DNA of 64,000 nucleotides from an uncultured Prochlorococcus sp. GTDB taxonomy: Bacteria > Cyanobacteriota > Cyanobacteriia > PCC-6307 > Cyanobiaceae. The notes under the pieces are model-generated. The model saw only the letters and a list, made by a program, of their open reading frames with translations. It was not told where the DNA came from and did not search any database. A program made the translations under genes and the position numbers. The stretch's first letter is position 1; each line of letters opens with the position of its first letter. The stretch is from contig CACBHP010000006.1 in NCBI GenBank assembly GCA_902539115.1, positions 1-64,000 of the forward strand. The letters run 5' to 3'. Shown here piece by piece: positions 10,569-20,212 of this stretch.

Positions 10569-11603
10569 TTAATTTTTTAAAAGCATTTTTGCTCTGCAGG
10601 CTGCACTAAAAAGTCCAAACTCTTCATCTAAAATTACTTTCATAGGTATTGTTTTAAGAATATCTTTTAATCTTCCCTTGTCGAAAAATTGTTTTAAAAA
10701 TAAATCTGATTTAAAGTTTTTAAAATGTTTTGATGCTGTTCCTCCAGAAATCCATAACCCGCCAAAGCACAATTCTTGAAGAGCAACATCTCCCAATAAA
10801 GAGGCATAGGCGCCTAACCAAATCTTCTCAACTTCAATCATTAGCTGATCCCCATCTTTAGAAAGATTACAAATTTTTTCAGGTAGTTCTTTTCTCACAG
10901 CATCAAAAATTTTAATTTTTTTTAAATATTGTTGAAGAGGATGGTTTTGGGCATCAGGTTTGCTTAGTCTCCATTCGGCAATTCTTGATAAACCATTGCC
11001 GCTAATAATTCTTTCACAAGATATTCTTTCAACTTTTAGGTAATTCTTAAGCCAAATTTTTAATTCCCATTCTAATTTTGACTTTGGGGAGTACTCAACA
11101 TGACCACCTTCACTAGCTAAAACCTTTACCCTTTTCCCTGATATTATTCCTCTTGCAATGCCCAAACCAGTACCCGCTCCAACAATGGCATGCAAATCAT
11201 TATTAGGACCTTCAGAATGAGTTCCATTTTGGATAGTAGAATATTGATTTTTTTTTAAAAAAGGTATTCCATAAATTTGTACAGCAAAATCATTTATCAG
11301 CTCGCAGCTTTTAAAGTTAAATTTGTTCATTAAAGCATTTCTAGAAATATTCCATGACAAGTTAATGATTTTTGCGTTGTTGTTAGATAAAGGACCAGCT
11401 ACGGCGAAACATGCAGAAGAAGGATGAGTAATATTTTTACATTCTTTTTTGAGAAAATCTTCTAGGATGAGTTCAAAAGAATCCCAGTCAGATGATATAT
11501 ATTTTTTTTTGAATATTAACTTAGGCGAATTATTATTTATTTCTTTTTCGAAAATTCCTAATAGAACCTTTGTACCTCCTAAATCACAAGCGAGAAAATT
11601 CAT
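10569..11603 (-). CDS. glk: glucokinase
   Basis: Glk phosphorylates glucose to glucose-6-phosphate. The 344-residue protein is of the bacterial glucokinase (Pfam Glucokinase) type. It opens with the ATP-binding phosphate-1 motif CDLGGTKVLLGIFE, carries ELINDFAVQIYGIP and the Gly-rich IVGAGTGLGIARG, and has EGGHVEYSP as the glucose-binding region. A second Gly-rich segment, FGGLWISGGTASK, lies near the C-terminus. In a picocyanobacterium it could salvage glucose taken up or released from glycogen or sucrose. It starts at an ATG, with 11 bases between it and the upstream thrS. Confidence 0.92.
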   Translation of the reverse strand: MNFLACDLGGTKVLLGIFEKEINNNSPKLIFKKKYISSDWDSFELILEDFLKKECKNITHPSSACFAVAGPLSNNNAKIINLSWNISRNALMNKFNFKSCELINDFAVQIYGIPFLKKNQYSTIQNGTHSEGPNNDLHAIVGAGTGLGIARGIISGKRVKVLASEGGHVEYSPKSKLEWELKIWLKNYLKVERISCERIISGNGLSRIAEWRLSKPDAQNHPLQQYLKKIKIFDAVRKELPEKICNLSKDGDQLMIEVEKIWLGAYASLLGDVALQELCFGGLWISGGTASKHFKNFKSDLFLKQFFDKGRLKDILKTIPMKVILDEEFGLFSAACRAKMLLKN

Positions 11604-11614
11604 AGTATTAGAAA

Positions 11615-13531
11615 TTATTCTGTTCTTCCTTTTTTTTCTATTAATTCATCCATTAATTTAAAAAGATTAGGTAAATTGAAAATTCCTAAATTTCTTCCAT
11701 TCAAAGCTCTTAAGGCCACTGAATCAATTTCCTCTTCTTTATCCCCAATAACTGCAATTAGGGGAACTCTCCCTAGAGTTGCCTCTCGTATTTTATATCC
11801 TATTTTTTCATTCCTAATATCAACTTTTGATCGGTAACCATTATCATTTATTAATTCATTAAACTCTAAACACTTTTCAATATTTCTATCAGTAATGCTC
11901 AATATAATTACTTGATAAGGAGCAAGCCAAATTGGGAATTTTGCCTCATATTGTTCAATTAAGATTCCTATAAATCTTTCAAAGGATCCTAAAATTGCTC
12001 TATGCAGCATAACTGGATTTCTTTTTTCATTATCAATATCTACATAAGTTGCATTCAATCTAATAGGCATTGAGAAATCAACCTGAATAGTTCCGCATTG
12101 CCAAACTCTATTGAGACAATCTTTTAAGGAGAATTCTATTTTTGGACCATAAAAAGCACCCTCTCCTGGTTGGAGTTCCCATTTTAGATTGTTATTATCG
12201 AGAGCTTTGGTAAGAGCCTCTTCTGATTTATCCCAAATCTCTTCACTGCCTACCCTTTGTTCAGGACGAGTTGATAATTTGATAATGATTTCATTAAAAC
12301 CAAAAGTTTTATAAACCTCGAAGACAAGATCTATAAAAATAGATACCTCTTCTTGAATTTGCTCTTCTGTGCAAAATATGTGCGCATCATCTTGAGTAAA
12401 GTTTCTTACTCTCATCAAGCCATGTAGTGCTCCAGAGGGCTCATTTCTGTGACAAGAACCAAATTCAGCAAGACGAATAGGTAAATCCTTATAACTTTTT
12501 AAACCTTGATTAAATACTTGAATATGGCAAGGACAATTCATTGGTTTTATTGCATAAGTTCGATTTTCTGATGCAGTAGTGAACATATCGTCTCTAAATT
12601 TTTCCCAATGGCCCGATTTTTCCCAGAGAGATTTATCAACAGCTTGTGGGGTTTTAATTTCTAAATAATCATTTTTTTTAAGTATTTCTCTTATGTATTT
12701 TTCCAGTACTTGGTAGATTGTCCATCCATTTGGATGCCAAAAAATCATTCCTGGAGATTCTTCTTGGATATGAAATAGTGAATGTTTTTTCCCAAGTTTT
12801 CTATGATCTCTTTTTTCTGCTTCTTCAATTCTTGTCAAATAATCTTTGAGTTCTTTTTCTTTAGCCCATGCAGTTCCATATATTCTCTGTAATGATTCAT
12901 TCTCACTATTCCCTCTCCAGTATGAGCCTGATAATTTAAGTAACTTAAAGTGTCTCAAATGCCTTGTGTTGGGTACGTGAGGCCCTCTACACATGTCGAT
13001 ATATTCTTCGTGCTTATATAAATTGATGAGACCTTCTTCAGGAATCTCTTCAATTATTCGTAATTTAAAAGTCTCATCTCTTTCTTTAAAAGTTTTAATT
13101 GCCTCTTCTTTGGAAACTTGTAAAATTTCAACGTCATAGTTTGTTTTTATTAATTTATTAATTCTATTTTCGATTTTTATTAAATCTTCAGGTGTAAATC
13201 TGTATTCAGAAAAAATATCGTAATAAAAACCATCTTCAATTACAGGCCCAATCGCCATTTTAATATCAGAGTAAATTTGTTTAACTGCATGACCAATAAG
13301 GTGAGCAAAGGAATGTCTTATTATTTCAATTCCTTCTTTATCTTTTGAGGTGATGATTACAACTTTGGAATCTCTATTTATAGGAATTTTTGCATCAATA
13401 AGAACATCATTTACTTTTCCAGCAATTGTTGCTTTAGCTAATCCAGCTCCTATACTTTGTGCAATTTCTAGAATAGTTACAGATTTTTCGAAAACCTTTT
13501 TTGAACCATCAGGTAAGGTAATTATTGGCAT
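11615..13531 (-). CDS. thrS: threonyl-tRNA synthetase
   Basis: This class II aminoacyl-tRNA synthetase charges tRNA-Thr. The 638 residues are full length, with the N-terminal TGS domain ([20 protein letters not shown]), the editing domain containing [13 protein letters not shown] and the second His/Cys site ([10 protein letters not shown]), then the catalytic core. The zinc-binding cysteine is in [12 protein letters not shown] near residue 335, motif 2 is [22 protein letters not shown], and the C-terminal anticodon domain begins near residue 540. It starts at an ATG and lies 3 bases downstream of trpS, so the pair is probably cotranscribed. Confidence 0.97.
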   Translation of the reverse strand: MPIITLPDGSKKVFEKSVTILEIAQSIGAGLAKATIAGKVNDVLIDAKIPINRDSKVVIITSKDKEGIEIIRHSFAHLIGHAVKQIYSDIKMAIGPVIEDGFYYDIFSEYRFTPEDLIKIENRINKLIKTNYDVEILQVSKEEAIKTFKERDETFKLRIIEEIPEEGLINLYKHEEYIDMCRGPHVPNTRHLRHFKLLKLSGSYWRGNSENESLQRIYGTAWAKEKELKDYLTRIEEAEKRDHRKLGKKHSLFHIQEESPGMIFWHPNGWTIYQVLEKYIREILKKNDYLEIKTPQAVDKSLWEKSGHWEKFRDDMFTTASENRTYAIKPMNCPCHIQVFNQGLKSYKDLPIRLAEFGSCHRNEPSGALHGLMRVRNFTQDDAHIFCTEEQIQEEVSIFIDLVFEVYKTFGFNEIIIKLSTRPEQRVGSEEIWDKSEEALTKALDNNNLKWELQPGEGAFYGPKIEFSLKDCLNRVWQCGTIQVDFSMPIRLNATYVDIDNEKRNPVMLHRAILGSFERFIGILIEQYEAKFPIWLAPYQVIILSITDRNIEKCLEFNELINDNGYRSKVDIRNEKIGYKIREATLGRVPLIAVIGDKEEEIDSVALRALNGRNLGIFNLPNLFKLMDELIEKKGRTE

Positions 13532-13534
13532 AAT

Positions 13535-14551
13535 TTATTTCTCCATTTCAAAGAATCCCAATTTCGATTTAACTCTTTTTAAAGTCTGATTTGCCAAATC
13601 TTCAGCTTTTTCCTTCCCTTCATAAAGGATTTTATTTAATTGATAGGGATCATTAATTAATAATTTATATTTTTTTTGAATAGGTTCTAGTGATTCAATA
13701 AGTTGTTCAGTAATTAATTTTTTAAATGTCCCCCATCCAGTTTCTGAAAATTCATTTTCACATTGAGAAATTTCTTTGCCAGATAATATTGAATAAATCA
13801 TCAAAAGATTTTTAGATTCTGGTCTCTCAGGGTTATTAAATTCAATTCCAATAGAACTGTCACTTTTTGCTCTTTTTATTTTTTTTGTGATTATTTCAGG
13901 AGGATCTAATAGGTTAATGCGACTGCCCTCATTAGGATCACTTTTGCTCATCTTTTTTGAACCATCAATTAAACTCATTATTTTTGAACCATTCTTCATA
14001 ATTATTGGTTGCGGGATTTTTAAAATATTTTTGTCCTTACTAAATCTGGCATTAATTCTCTGTTGTGCAATATCTCTGGCAAGTTCAAGATGTTGTTTTT
14101 GATCCTCACCTACTGGCACAAAGTCAGCGTCATATAGAAGAATGTCTGCAGCCATCAGTATTGGATAGTTAAATAATCCGATGGATACATTATTTCCCTG
14201 TTGTATGGATTTTTCTTTGAATTGAATCATTCTTTCCATCCAATTTATGGGAGTCATGCAATTTAATATCCAACAAAGTTCTGAATGTGCAGAAATCTGA
14301 CTTTGGACAAAAATTGAGCATATTTTGGGATCTATCCCACAAGCGACGTACAAAGCCGCAGTTGAGATAGTGTTCCTAGATAATTCTTTGGGATTATATG
14401 AAGCTGTGATTGCGTGCAAATCAACTACACATAAAAATGTTTCATATTGCTCTTGAAGCGTAACCCAATTATTAATTGCCCCAAGCCAATTTCCAATATG
14501 TAAATCACCAGTTGGTTGAACTCCTGAAAGAATTCTTTTTTTATTTGACAT
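13535..14551 (-). CDS. trpS: tryptophanyl-tRNA synthetase
   Basis: This class I aminoacyl-tRNA synthetase charges tRNA-Trp. The 338-residue length is normal for bacterial TrpRS. The HIGH-type motif is HIGN at residues 18-21 in GDLHIGNWLGA, and the KMSKS loop is present as KKMSKSDPNEGS around residues 198-209. The start ATG lies inside the last codons of the upstream small basic gene (11-base overlap), so the two are likely translationally coupled. thrS follows immediately downstream. Confidence 0.97.
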   Translation of the reverse strand: MSNKKRILSGVQPTGDLHIGNWLGAINNWVTLQEQYETFLCVVDLHAITASYNPKELSRNTISTAALYVACGIDPKICSIFVQSQISAHSELCWILNCMTPINWMERMIQFKEKSIQQGNNVSIGLFNYPILMAADILLYDADFVPVGEDQKQHLELARDIAQQRINARFSKDKNILKIPQPIIMKNGSKIMSLIDGSKKMSKSDPNEGSRINLLDPPEIITKKIKRAKSDSSIGIEFNNPERPESKNLLMIYSILSGKEISQCENEFSETGWGTFKKLITEQLIESLEPIQKKYKLLINDPYQLNKILYEGKEKAEDLANQTLKRVKSKLGFFEMEK

Positions 14552-14963
14552 CCTCTTCTACTTCGCTAGATTGAATCTCTTCAGTTGATGTACTTTTTAC
14601 TGGTCTTGCAAAGGGGTCAGGAGCTGTTTTTGTCTTTTCTTCATAAGGATTTTGTGATTGTCTGTTCGGAGAGGAGTTTTTATTGTTTTTTGCATATTCT
14701 TTGATTGATTCAATCAATTTCTCGTCTTTGATCATTTCGCTAAGTGTTCTAACAGAGAAACCCAGAACTGCAACAGTAGACCTTAATTGAAAGGTCTCTT
14801 GTATAGATTTAACAGCTTTCATTTCGTTATCACTCAATCTTATGCGGAATCCTCCTGCATCTTTTCTGCCGCTTGATCTATCTCTGAAATTATATCTTTC
14901 CTTATTAGAACGACCTCTGTAATTTTCTTGTCCAGTATTATTGCTGAAATTTGAATTAGACAT
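14541..14963 (-). CDS. small basic protein with ribbon-helix-helix-like core, unknown function
   Basis: This 140-residue protein is not a family I can name with certainty. Residues 1-40 are low-complexity and rich in Arg, Asn, Gly and Ser. A conserved-looking core (about 41-90) follows: a strand FRIRLSD, a helix NEMKAVKSIQETF, a turn, and a helix around VAVLGFSVRTLSEMI. That arrangement resembles a ribbon-helix-helix DNA-binding fold. The tail is polar and acidic (STEEIQSSEVEEDVK). It starts at an ATG and overlaps trpS by 11 bases. A nucleic-acid-binding role is inference from the basic N-terminus and fold pattern only. Confidence 0.6.
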   Translation of the reverse strand: MSNSNFSNNTGQENYRGRSNKERYNFRDRSSGRKDAGGFRIRLSDNEMKAVKSIQETFQLRSTVAVLGFSVRTLSEMIKDEKLIESIKEYAKNNKNSSPNRQSQNPYEEKTKTAPDPFARPVKSTSTEEIQSSEVEEDVK

Positions 14964-15127
14964 CTTGATGTTTCTTAGGTTATTTAAATAGTCTATTAAC
15001 TTAGCATCTTGTTATGCAATAAGTCTTTTTAAATGCCTTAAATTTTTATCTATTGATTAACGACTTATGTAATTTCGCTTTTCTGATTCACAACTTGCAT
15101 TAAAATAAAATTAGAGAATAAAGTATT

Positions 15128-16462
15128 GTGTTTGATATTAGTAAAGACAACCTTTTAAAGGAATTCATAAAGTTTCCCAAAAAAAATCTTCTTATTATTT
15201 TATTTTTATTAGGTTTTGGGGAATGGTTTGTCAGTGACTTAATTCATTTTGCAGGCGGCTCAATAGGATTCTTTGCGTTGTGTTTGGGGGGATATTTTTA
15301 CTTGAAGAACGATAAGCCTAAATTTAATGAGCCAAATAATTTAAATGGTTGGATAAATCTATGTAATGAAGATTTAATTTTTTTTGAAGAACTTGAAGCA
15401 ACAAATGAATTAGAGAAACAGAATTCAAAAAGGCAAAAAATACTTGAATCGATTCTTAATAGATGTGAAAAAGAAAAAATAAGTTGTATTGGATCAAAAC
15501 ATTATCAAAGTTGTCAGTCTGTTTTAAAAAGTTATTTTAAAGCAGATAAGTTTGACTTTGATTTATTCGAAAAATTGCCTAAATACAATTCTTCTGGAAT
15601 TCTTTCAGAAGAAGTTTTGTATAGTGATGCAATCTTGTATTTTATAAACTTGCCTTTGTCGGCAAATGATTTTTTGTGGCTGGAAAAGTTTCCTAAAAAT
15701 ATGCCAATCTGGCTGGTGGCTTTAACTTCCAACGAAATAGAAGCCAAAAATCAGATAGAAGACCTAAAGTTCCAAATTTCAAGTGATTTTATAAATAAAA
15801 TCATTACTTTTGACGTGAATAAGAATGAAATAACAAATATACCTTTTTCTTTAAGGAGGTTTTTCATAAATTCATCCAAAAATATTGAAAATACTAAAAA
15901 AAGGCTCTTGAAAGAACTTCATGTTGCCTGGCAATCTGAAATTGAAGGTATAAGAAGAATGCAGTTAAAAGGAATACAAAGAAAAAATCAAATTCTAGTA
16001 GCGTCAAGTGTTTTCTTATCTCCTATTCCCTCAATTGATGTTATGGCAATGACAGTACTAAATTCTTTAATGATTAAGGAAATTAAGTCTATATGGGGAT
16101 GTAATTGGTCTCCTGAAATTTTAGATAAGGTATCTAAAGAGATCTTAAAGACTGCAATCGCTCAGGGAGTTATTGAATGGAGTGGACAGACTTTAATTGG
16201 TATAACAAAATTACATGGCCCAAATTGGCTTTTATCTGGAACATTTCAGGCTGTCAGTGCTGCTTACTTAACAAGAGTAGTATCAAGTTCTTTGGCTGAT
16301 TTTATGGCAATAACAAAAGGAGTAGAAGAACCTGATTTGGATTACATAAAGAAAAATTCTGAGAAAATTGTTGAAAAAGCTTTTGAAAAAGAAAAAATAA
16401 ATTGGAAAGGATTTATTTCTGATATTAGAAAACCACTTATGAAACTATCTTTTGGTTCTTAA
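15128..16462 (+). CDS. DUF697-family membrane protein
   Basis: This 444-residue protein starts at a GTG. Residues 20-60 hold two hydrophobic membrane segments (LLIILFLLGFGEWFVSDL and GSIGFFALCLGGYFYL). A long hydrophilic middle has no recognisable P-loop. The C-terminal part from about residue 285 matches DUF697 (VASSVFLSPIPSIDVMAMTVLNSLMIKEI, then AIAQGVIEWSGQTLIGI and AAYLTRVVSSSLADFMA). DUF697 proteins often carry an attached GTPase domain, but none is visible here. The gene lies 22 bases upstream of mntC on the same strand, so it may share a transcript with the Mn transporter. Function unknown. Confidence 0.7.
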   Translation: MFDISKDNLLKEFIKFPKKNLLIILFLLGFGEWFVSDLIHFAGGSIGFFALCLGGYFYLKNDKPKFNEPNNLNGWINLCNEDLIFFEELEATNELEKQNSKRQKILESILNRCEKEKISCIGSKHYQSCQSVLKSYFKADKFDFDLFEKLPKYNSSGILSEEVLYSDAILYFINLPLSANDFLWLEKFPKNMPIWLVALTSNEIEAKNQIEDLKFQISSDFINKIITFDVNKNEITNIPFSLRRFFINSSKNIENTKKRLLKELHVAWQSEIEGIRRMQLKGIQRKNQILVASSVFLSPIPSIDVMAMTVLNSLMIKEIKSIWGCNWSPEILDKVSKEILKTAIAQGVIEWSGQTLIGITKLHGPNWLLSGTFQAVSAAYLTRVVSSSLADFMAITKGVEEPDLDYIKKNSEKIVEKAFEKEKINWKGFISDIRKPLMKLSFGS

Positions 16463-16484
16463 TCTCAAGGACAAATATTAAAGT

Positions 16485-17384
16485 ATGAGAAAAAAAATTC
16501 TTTTTTTAAGTCTGTTACTTTTGCTTTCTCTAGGTTCAGGCTCATGTAAGAAAATATCAAATAATAATGAAAATAAAGAAGTAATACTCGCAAGTTTTAC
16601 TGTTTTGGCGGACATAATTAGAAATGTTGCCAAAGATGATTTTATTGTCAGATCAATAACAAAACCTGGCGTTGAAGTTCATGGTTACCAACCAACTCCA
16701 AGCGATTTGGTTAAAGCCTCTAGTGCTTTTGTTTTTGTTGATAATGGATTTGGATTTGAATTATGGGCAGAAAAATTTGTTTCTAATTTAAAAGTTAAAA
16801 GAATTACTGTCGCCGAAGATTTAGATCCTATTTTTATCAGTGAAGATTTTTATAAAGGGAAACCCAACCCTCATGCATGGATTTCTCCAAAAAGAGGGAT
16901 GGTATACGTTGATATTATCGTCGATTCTTTATCAGAATTGAGGCCATCCAAAAAGACATTATTTGAAGAAAATGGAAAAATGTATAAAGATAAACTCTCT
17001 AAAATAGATAAAGAATTCTCACTTTTTATTAATAACTTAAATAAAGACAGGAGGTATCTAGTAAGTTGTGAAGGAGCTTTTTCATATTTAACAAATGATT
17101 ATGGATTAGAGGAAGTTTACTTATGGCCAGTTAACGCTGAGAGTCAAATTACTCCCAAAAGAATGGCCAGAACAATCTCACTAGTTAAAGAAAAAAATGT
17201 TCCATCTTTATTTTGCGAAAGTACTGTAAGTAACGAATCTCAAATGGTTGTTGCAAACGAAACTGGGGCTAATTTTGGAGGAAATCTTTTTGTTGATTCA
17301 TTATCTGATGATAGTGGTCCTGCTAGTTCCTATATAAAAATGCTTGAGCATAATTTGGATCTGATTAAAAAAGGACTTTTTTGA
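16485..17384 (+). CDS. mntC: manganese ABC transporter substrate-binding lipoprotein
   Basis: This is a cluster A-I (ZnuA/MntC/PsaA) periplasmic metal-binding protein of 299 residues. A hydrophobic signal peptide runs to a probable lipobox cysteine at position 21 (LGSGSC). The four expected metal ligands are His66 (VHGYQP), His130 (NPHAW), Glu196 (CEGAF) and Asp271 (LFVDSLSD). A His-His-Glu-Asp set is the manganese pattern, whereas zinc-type ZnuA normally has a third His and a His-rich loop, both absent here. Cys195 and Cys244 are 49 residues apart, as in the disulfide described for Synechocystis MntC. The ATPase and permease genes follow directly. Mn supply matters for the photosystem II water-splitting cluster. 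Confidence 0.9.
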   Translation: MRKKILFLSLLLLLSLGSGSCKKISNNNENKEVILASFTVLADIIRNVAKDDFIVRSITKPGVEVHGYQPTPSDLVKASSAFVFVDNGFGFELWAEKFVSNLKVKRITVAEDLDPIFISEDFYKGKPNPHAWISPKRGMVYVDIIVDSLSELRPSKKTLFEENGKMYKDKLSKIDKEFSLFINNLNKDRRYLVSCEGAFSYLTNDYGLEEVYLWPVNAESQITPKRMARTISLVKEKNVPSLFCESTVSNESQMVVANETGANFGGNLFVDSLSDDSGPASSYIKMLEHNLDLIKKGLF

Positions 17385-17387
17385 CTT

Positions 17388-18152
17388 ATGGAAACAATCA
17401 ATTATCAAAACTTTAGGATAGAGGCAGAGAATATTTGCGTAGATTACAACGGCAAGGTGGCTTTGTATGATGCCAATTTAAGATTAAAACCTGGCCAGAT
17501 TTGTGGGTTAGTAGGGATGAACGGGGCAGGTAAAACAACTTTTTTTAATGCTTTAACGGGCTTTGTAAATATTTCAAAGGGAAAAATTAGAATAAATGGT
17601 GAATCTGTAAGATCTGCTCAAAAAGATCAGACAATTGCTTATGTTCCTCAAAATGAGGGAATTGATAGTCAATTTCCAATAAGTGTTTGGGATGTAGTGA
17701 TGATGGGAAGATATGGTTCGATGAATATTTTTAGATGTCCTAGAGAGTCTGATGTTCAGGCTGTTAAAGATGCTATTGAGAGAGTTGATCTTATTGATCA
17801 TTTATCTACGCCTATCGGAAACTTATCTGGAGGTCAGAGAAAACGAACTTTTTTAGCTAGAGCAATTGCGCAAAGAGCGTCAATATTACTTCTTGATGAG
17901 CCTTTTTCAGGTGTTGATATAAGAACTGAGAAACTTATCTCGGAATTATTTATTCAATTTAAAAATGAAGGGAAAACAATCTTATTATCAACGCATGATA
18001 TGATTCATGTCCGCGAATTTTGTGATTTAGTTCTTTTAATAAATAAAACTGTTGTAGCTTATGGCGAAACCTCTGAAGTGTTTACCCCTGAAAATATTAC
18101 AACCACTTTTGGAGGGATCTCACCTGATTTCTTGTTTGGACCTGAATCATAA
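17388..18152 (+). CDS. mntA: manganese ABC transporter ATP-binding protein
   Basis: This is the ATPase subunit of the metal importer, on the cytoplasmic face of the membrane. The 254 residues contain Walker A (GMNGAGKTT, about residues 43-51), the Q-loop in YVPQNEG, the ABC signature NLSGGQRKR near residue 147, Walker B ILLLDEPFSG near 167-176, and the switch His in STHDM. It starts at an ATG three bases after the mntC stop and is followed by the permease gene after 12 bases, so mntC-mntA-mntB form one operon in the order known from Synechocystis. Specificity for Mn is inferred from MntC. Confidence 0.92.
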   Translation: METINYQNFRIEAENICVDYNGKVALYDANLRLKPGQICGLVGMNGAGKTTFFNALTGFVNISKGKIRINGESVRSAQKDQTIAYVPQNEGIDSQFPISVWDVVMMGRYGSMNIFRCPRESDVQAVKDAIERVDLIDHLSTPIGNLSGGQRKRTFLARAIAQRASILLLDEPFSGVDIRTEKLISELFIQFKNEGKTILLSTHDMIHVREFCDLVLLINKTVVAYGETSEVFTPENITTTFGGISPDFLFGPES

Positions 18153-18164
18153 ATTTTAAATTAT

Positions 18165-19037
18165 ATGGAGCTCAGTTCTTTTTTAACTTTAGATTCATTT
18201 ATAACAGATCCATTAACTCATGAATTTATGAGAAAGGCACTTCTTATGAGTTCATTAGTAGCAGCTGTTTGTGGTTTCCTCTCTAGCTATTTAACTCTTA
18301 AAGGATGGGCTTTAATGGGAGATGCAGTGTCACATTCAGTAATGCCTGGTGTTGTGGTTGCTTATGCATTAGGTCTTCCTTTCTCATTAGGGGCATTTAT
18401 TTTCGGAGTTGGTTCAGTAGCATTGATAGGGTTTATTAAGCAGAAATCTAGGGTCAAGGAAGATACAGTTATTGGTTTGGTATTTACTGGATTTTTCGCT
18501 CTTGGAATTGTATTGGTTACTAAGATTAAAAGTAATATTGATCTGCACTCTATTCTATTTGGCAGTCCATTAGGAATATCACTTTCAGATGTAAAACAAA
18601 CCATATTCATTTCTTTATTAGTAGTTATCCTTTTATCAATTTTTAGAAAAGATTTAATGCTTTATTGTTTTGATCCTAGGCATGCAAAAACAGTTGGAAT
18701 TAACATATTTTTCCTTCACTATTTGCTCCTCACATGCTTATCTTTGGCAGCAGTTGTGGGCTTGCAGTCTGTTGGAATTATTTTGGTAGTTGCAATGTTG
18801 ATTACACCCGGGGCTACAGCATATTTACTTACGGATAAGTTTGATAATATGACAATAATTTCTGTAATAAGTGCAATTATCTCAAGCGTAATAGGAATCT
18901 ACATTAGTTTTTGGTTTGATCTTGAAACAGGTGGATCAATAGTCTTGGCTCAAACTTTTATATTTTTATTTGCTTTTTTATTCGCTCCAAGATACGGAAT
19001 ATTTAAGTTAAAGAAATTTTTTGCTGGGTATAAGTGA
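18165..19037 (+). CDS. mntB: manganese ABC transporter permease
   Basis: This is the membrane-spanning subunit of the metal importer (ABC-3/ZnuB/MntB family). The 290 residues form about eight to nine hydrophobic helices. Family-typical segments include CGFLSSYLTLKGWALMGDAVSHSVMPGVV near residues 36-65 and GIILVVAMLITPGATAYLLT near residue 210. It starts at an ATG. Its TGA stop overlaps the ATG of the next gene (sequence TGATG at 19035-19039), suggesting translational coupling to the DUF4336 protein. Confidence 0.92.
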   Translation: MELSSFLTLDSFITDPLTHEFMRKALLMSSLVAAVCGFLSSYLTLKGWALMGDAVSHSVMPGVVVAYALGLPFSLGAFIFGVGSVALIGFIKQKSRVKEDTVIGLVFTGFFALGIVLVTKIKSNIDLHSILFGSPLGISLSDVKQTIFISLLVVILLSIFRKDLMLYCFDPRHAKTVGINIFFLHYLLLTCLSLAAVVGLQSVGIILVVAMLITPGATAYLLTDKFDNMTIISVISAIISSVIGIYISFWFDLETGGSIVLAQTFIFLFAFLFAPRYGIFKLKKFFAGYK

Positions 19038-20206
19038 TGTTAGTGGAAGAAAGTTTAAATAAAAAGTGGTATTGGTGGCCATTATTTCCCCTATATCCTT
19101 ATGGAAAAAAGAAAACAATTTTAAGAGAATTAATTCCTGATCAAATATGGTCCTTGGAACAAATACAGGGACTTTATTATGTTGCGGTTCCAATAAGAAT
19201 GACGGTAATAAAGGTTGATGATGGATTGATGCTAATAAACCCATTACCTCCAACAAAAGAATTAATAACAGAGTTAGAAAAATTAACTGTGATTCACGGC
19301 AAAGTAAAAACAATAATTCTTCCAAGTGCCTCTGGACTAGAGCATAAAATCGGACTGCCAGCTCTTTCAAGAATTTTTAAAGATGCAGAAATTTGGCTTT
19401 GTCCTGGACAGTGGAGTTTCCCCATCAATCTTCCACTAGATTTTTTAGGAATTCCATCAAAAAGATCAAGAATACTGTTTGAGGAAGGTACTCCACACAC
19501 AAACTCCTTTAAATGGTCTTCATTAGGCCCACTTAATTTAGGACTTGGAAGATATCAGGAGATAAGCTGTTTCCATTATTCTACGAAAACTCTTCATGTA
19601 ACAGACGCAATAGTTGGAATAGACTCCACACCACCTGAGATATTTAATTTTGATCCAACTCCACTTCTTTTTCATTCTAGAGAGAGAGGAGATGAACCTT
19701 TGATTGATGCCATCGAAAAAAGGAAAAAAGGCTGGAAAAGGGTAGTCTTATTTTCATCTTTTTTGAAACCAGGCAAATTAAATATTCCATCTTTAACAGA
19801 AATATTTAAATATTCATTTAAAAAAGATCTTAGAAATTGGAAATCTCATTTTGGTATTTATCCCTTTTTATGGGACAAAGATTGGGAATCATCTCTTGTT
19901 GAAATAATGGGTAAAGATATTCCTAAGATACAAATTGCACCAGTTTTACAAAAATTAATTTTTCCGCGTTCAAAAGAAGTGTTACTTAAATGGTTAGAAG
20001 ATATTAAGTCTTTTGAAGATATGGAATATTTAATTCCAGCTCATTTTACGGCACCTATTAAATTTACAATAGAAGATTGTCAAAAATTAATTAATGAAAT
20101 TAATTCTCAAAAGTGGGACAAACTTCCTGAGGATAATAAATTTTTGATAGGTTTATATAAAAAGTTGTTTGAACTAGGAATAATTCCTGAAGAAGTAAAT
20201 CTTTAA
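19037..20206 (+). CDS. DUF4336-family protein
   Basis: This cyanobacterial and plant protein of about 389 residues is typical of DUF4336. The N-terminus is aromatic (KKWYWWPLFPLYPYGKKKTILREL), followed by WSLEQIQGLYYVAVPIRMTVIKVDDGLMLINPLPPT, which resembles the first strands of a metallo-beta-lactamase fold. The canonical HxHxDH zinc motif is not evident. I chose the ATG at 19037, which overlaps the mntB stop (TGATG), over the GTG one codon earlier. The gene is coupled to the Mn transporter operon. It converges with a DUF760 gene 6 bases downstream. No function is known to me. Confidence 0.75.
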   Translation: MLVEESLNKKWYWWPLFPLYPYGKKKTILRELIPDQIWSLEQIQGLYYVAVPIRMTVIKVDDGLMLINPLPPTKELITELEKLTVIHGKVKTIILPSASGLEHKIGLPALSRIFKDAEIWLCPGQWSFPINLPLDFLGIPSKRSRILFEEGTPHTNSFKWSSLGPLNLGLGRYQEISCFHYSTKTLHVTDAIVGIDSTPPEIFNFDPTPLLFHSRERGDEPLIDAIEKRKKGWKRVVLFSSFLKPGKLNIPSLTEIFKYSFKKDLRNWKSHFGIYPFLWDKDWESSLVEIMGKDIPKIQIAPVLQKLIFPRSKEVLLKWLEDIKSFEDMEYLIPAHFTAPIKFTIEDCQKLINEINSQKWDKLPEDNKFLIGLYKKLFELGIIPEEVNL

Positions 20207-20212
20207 AAACTA

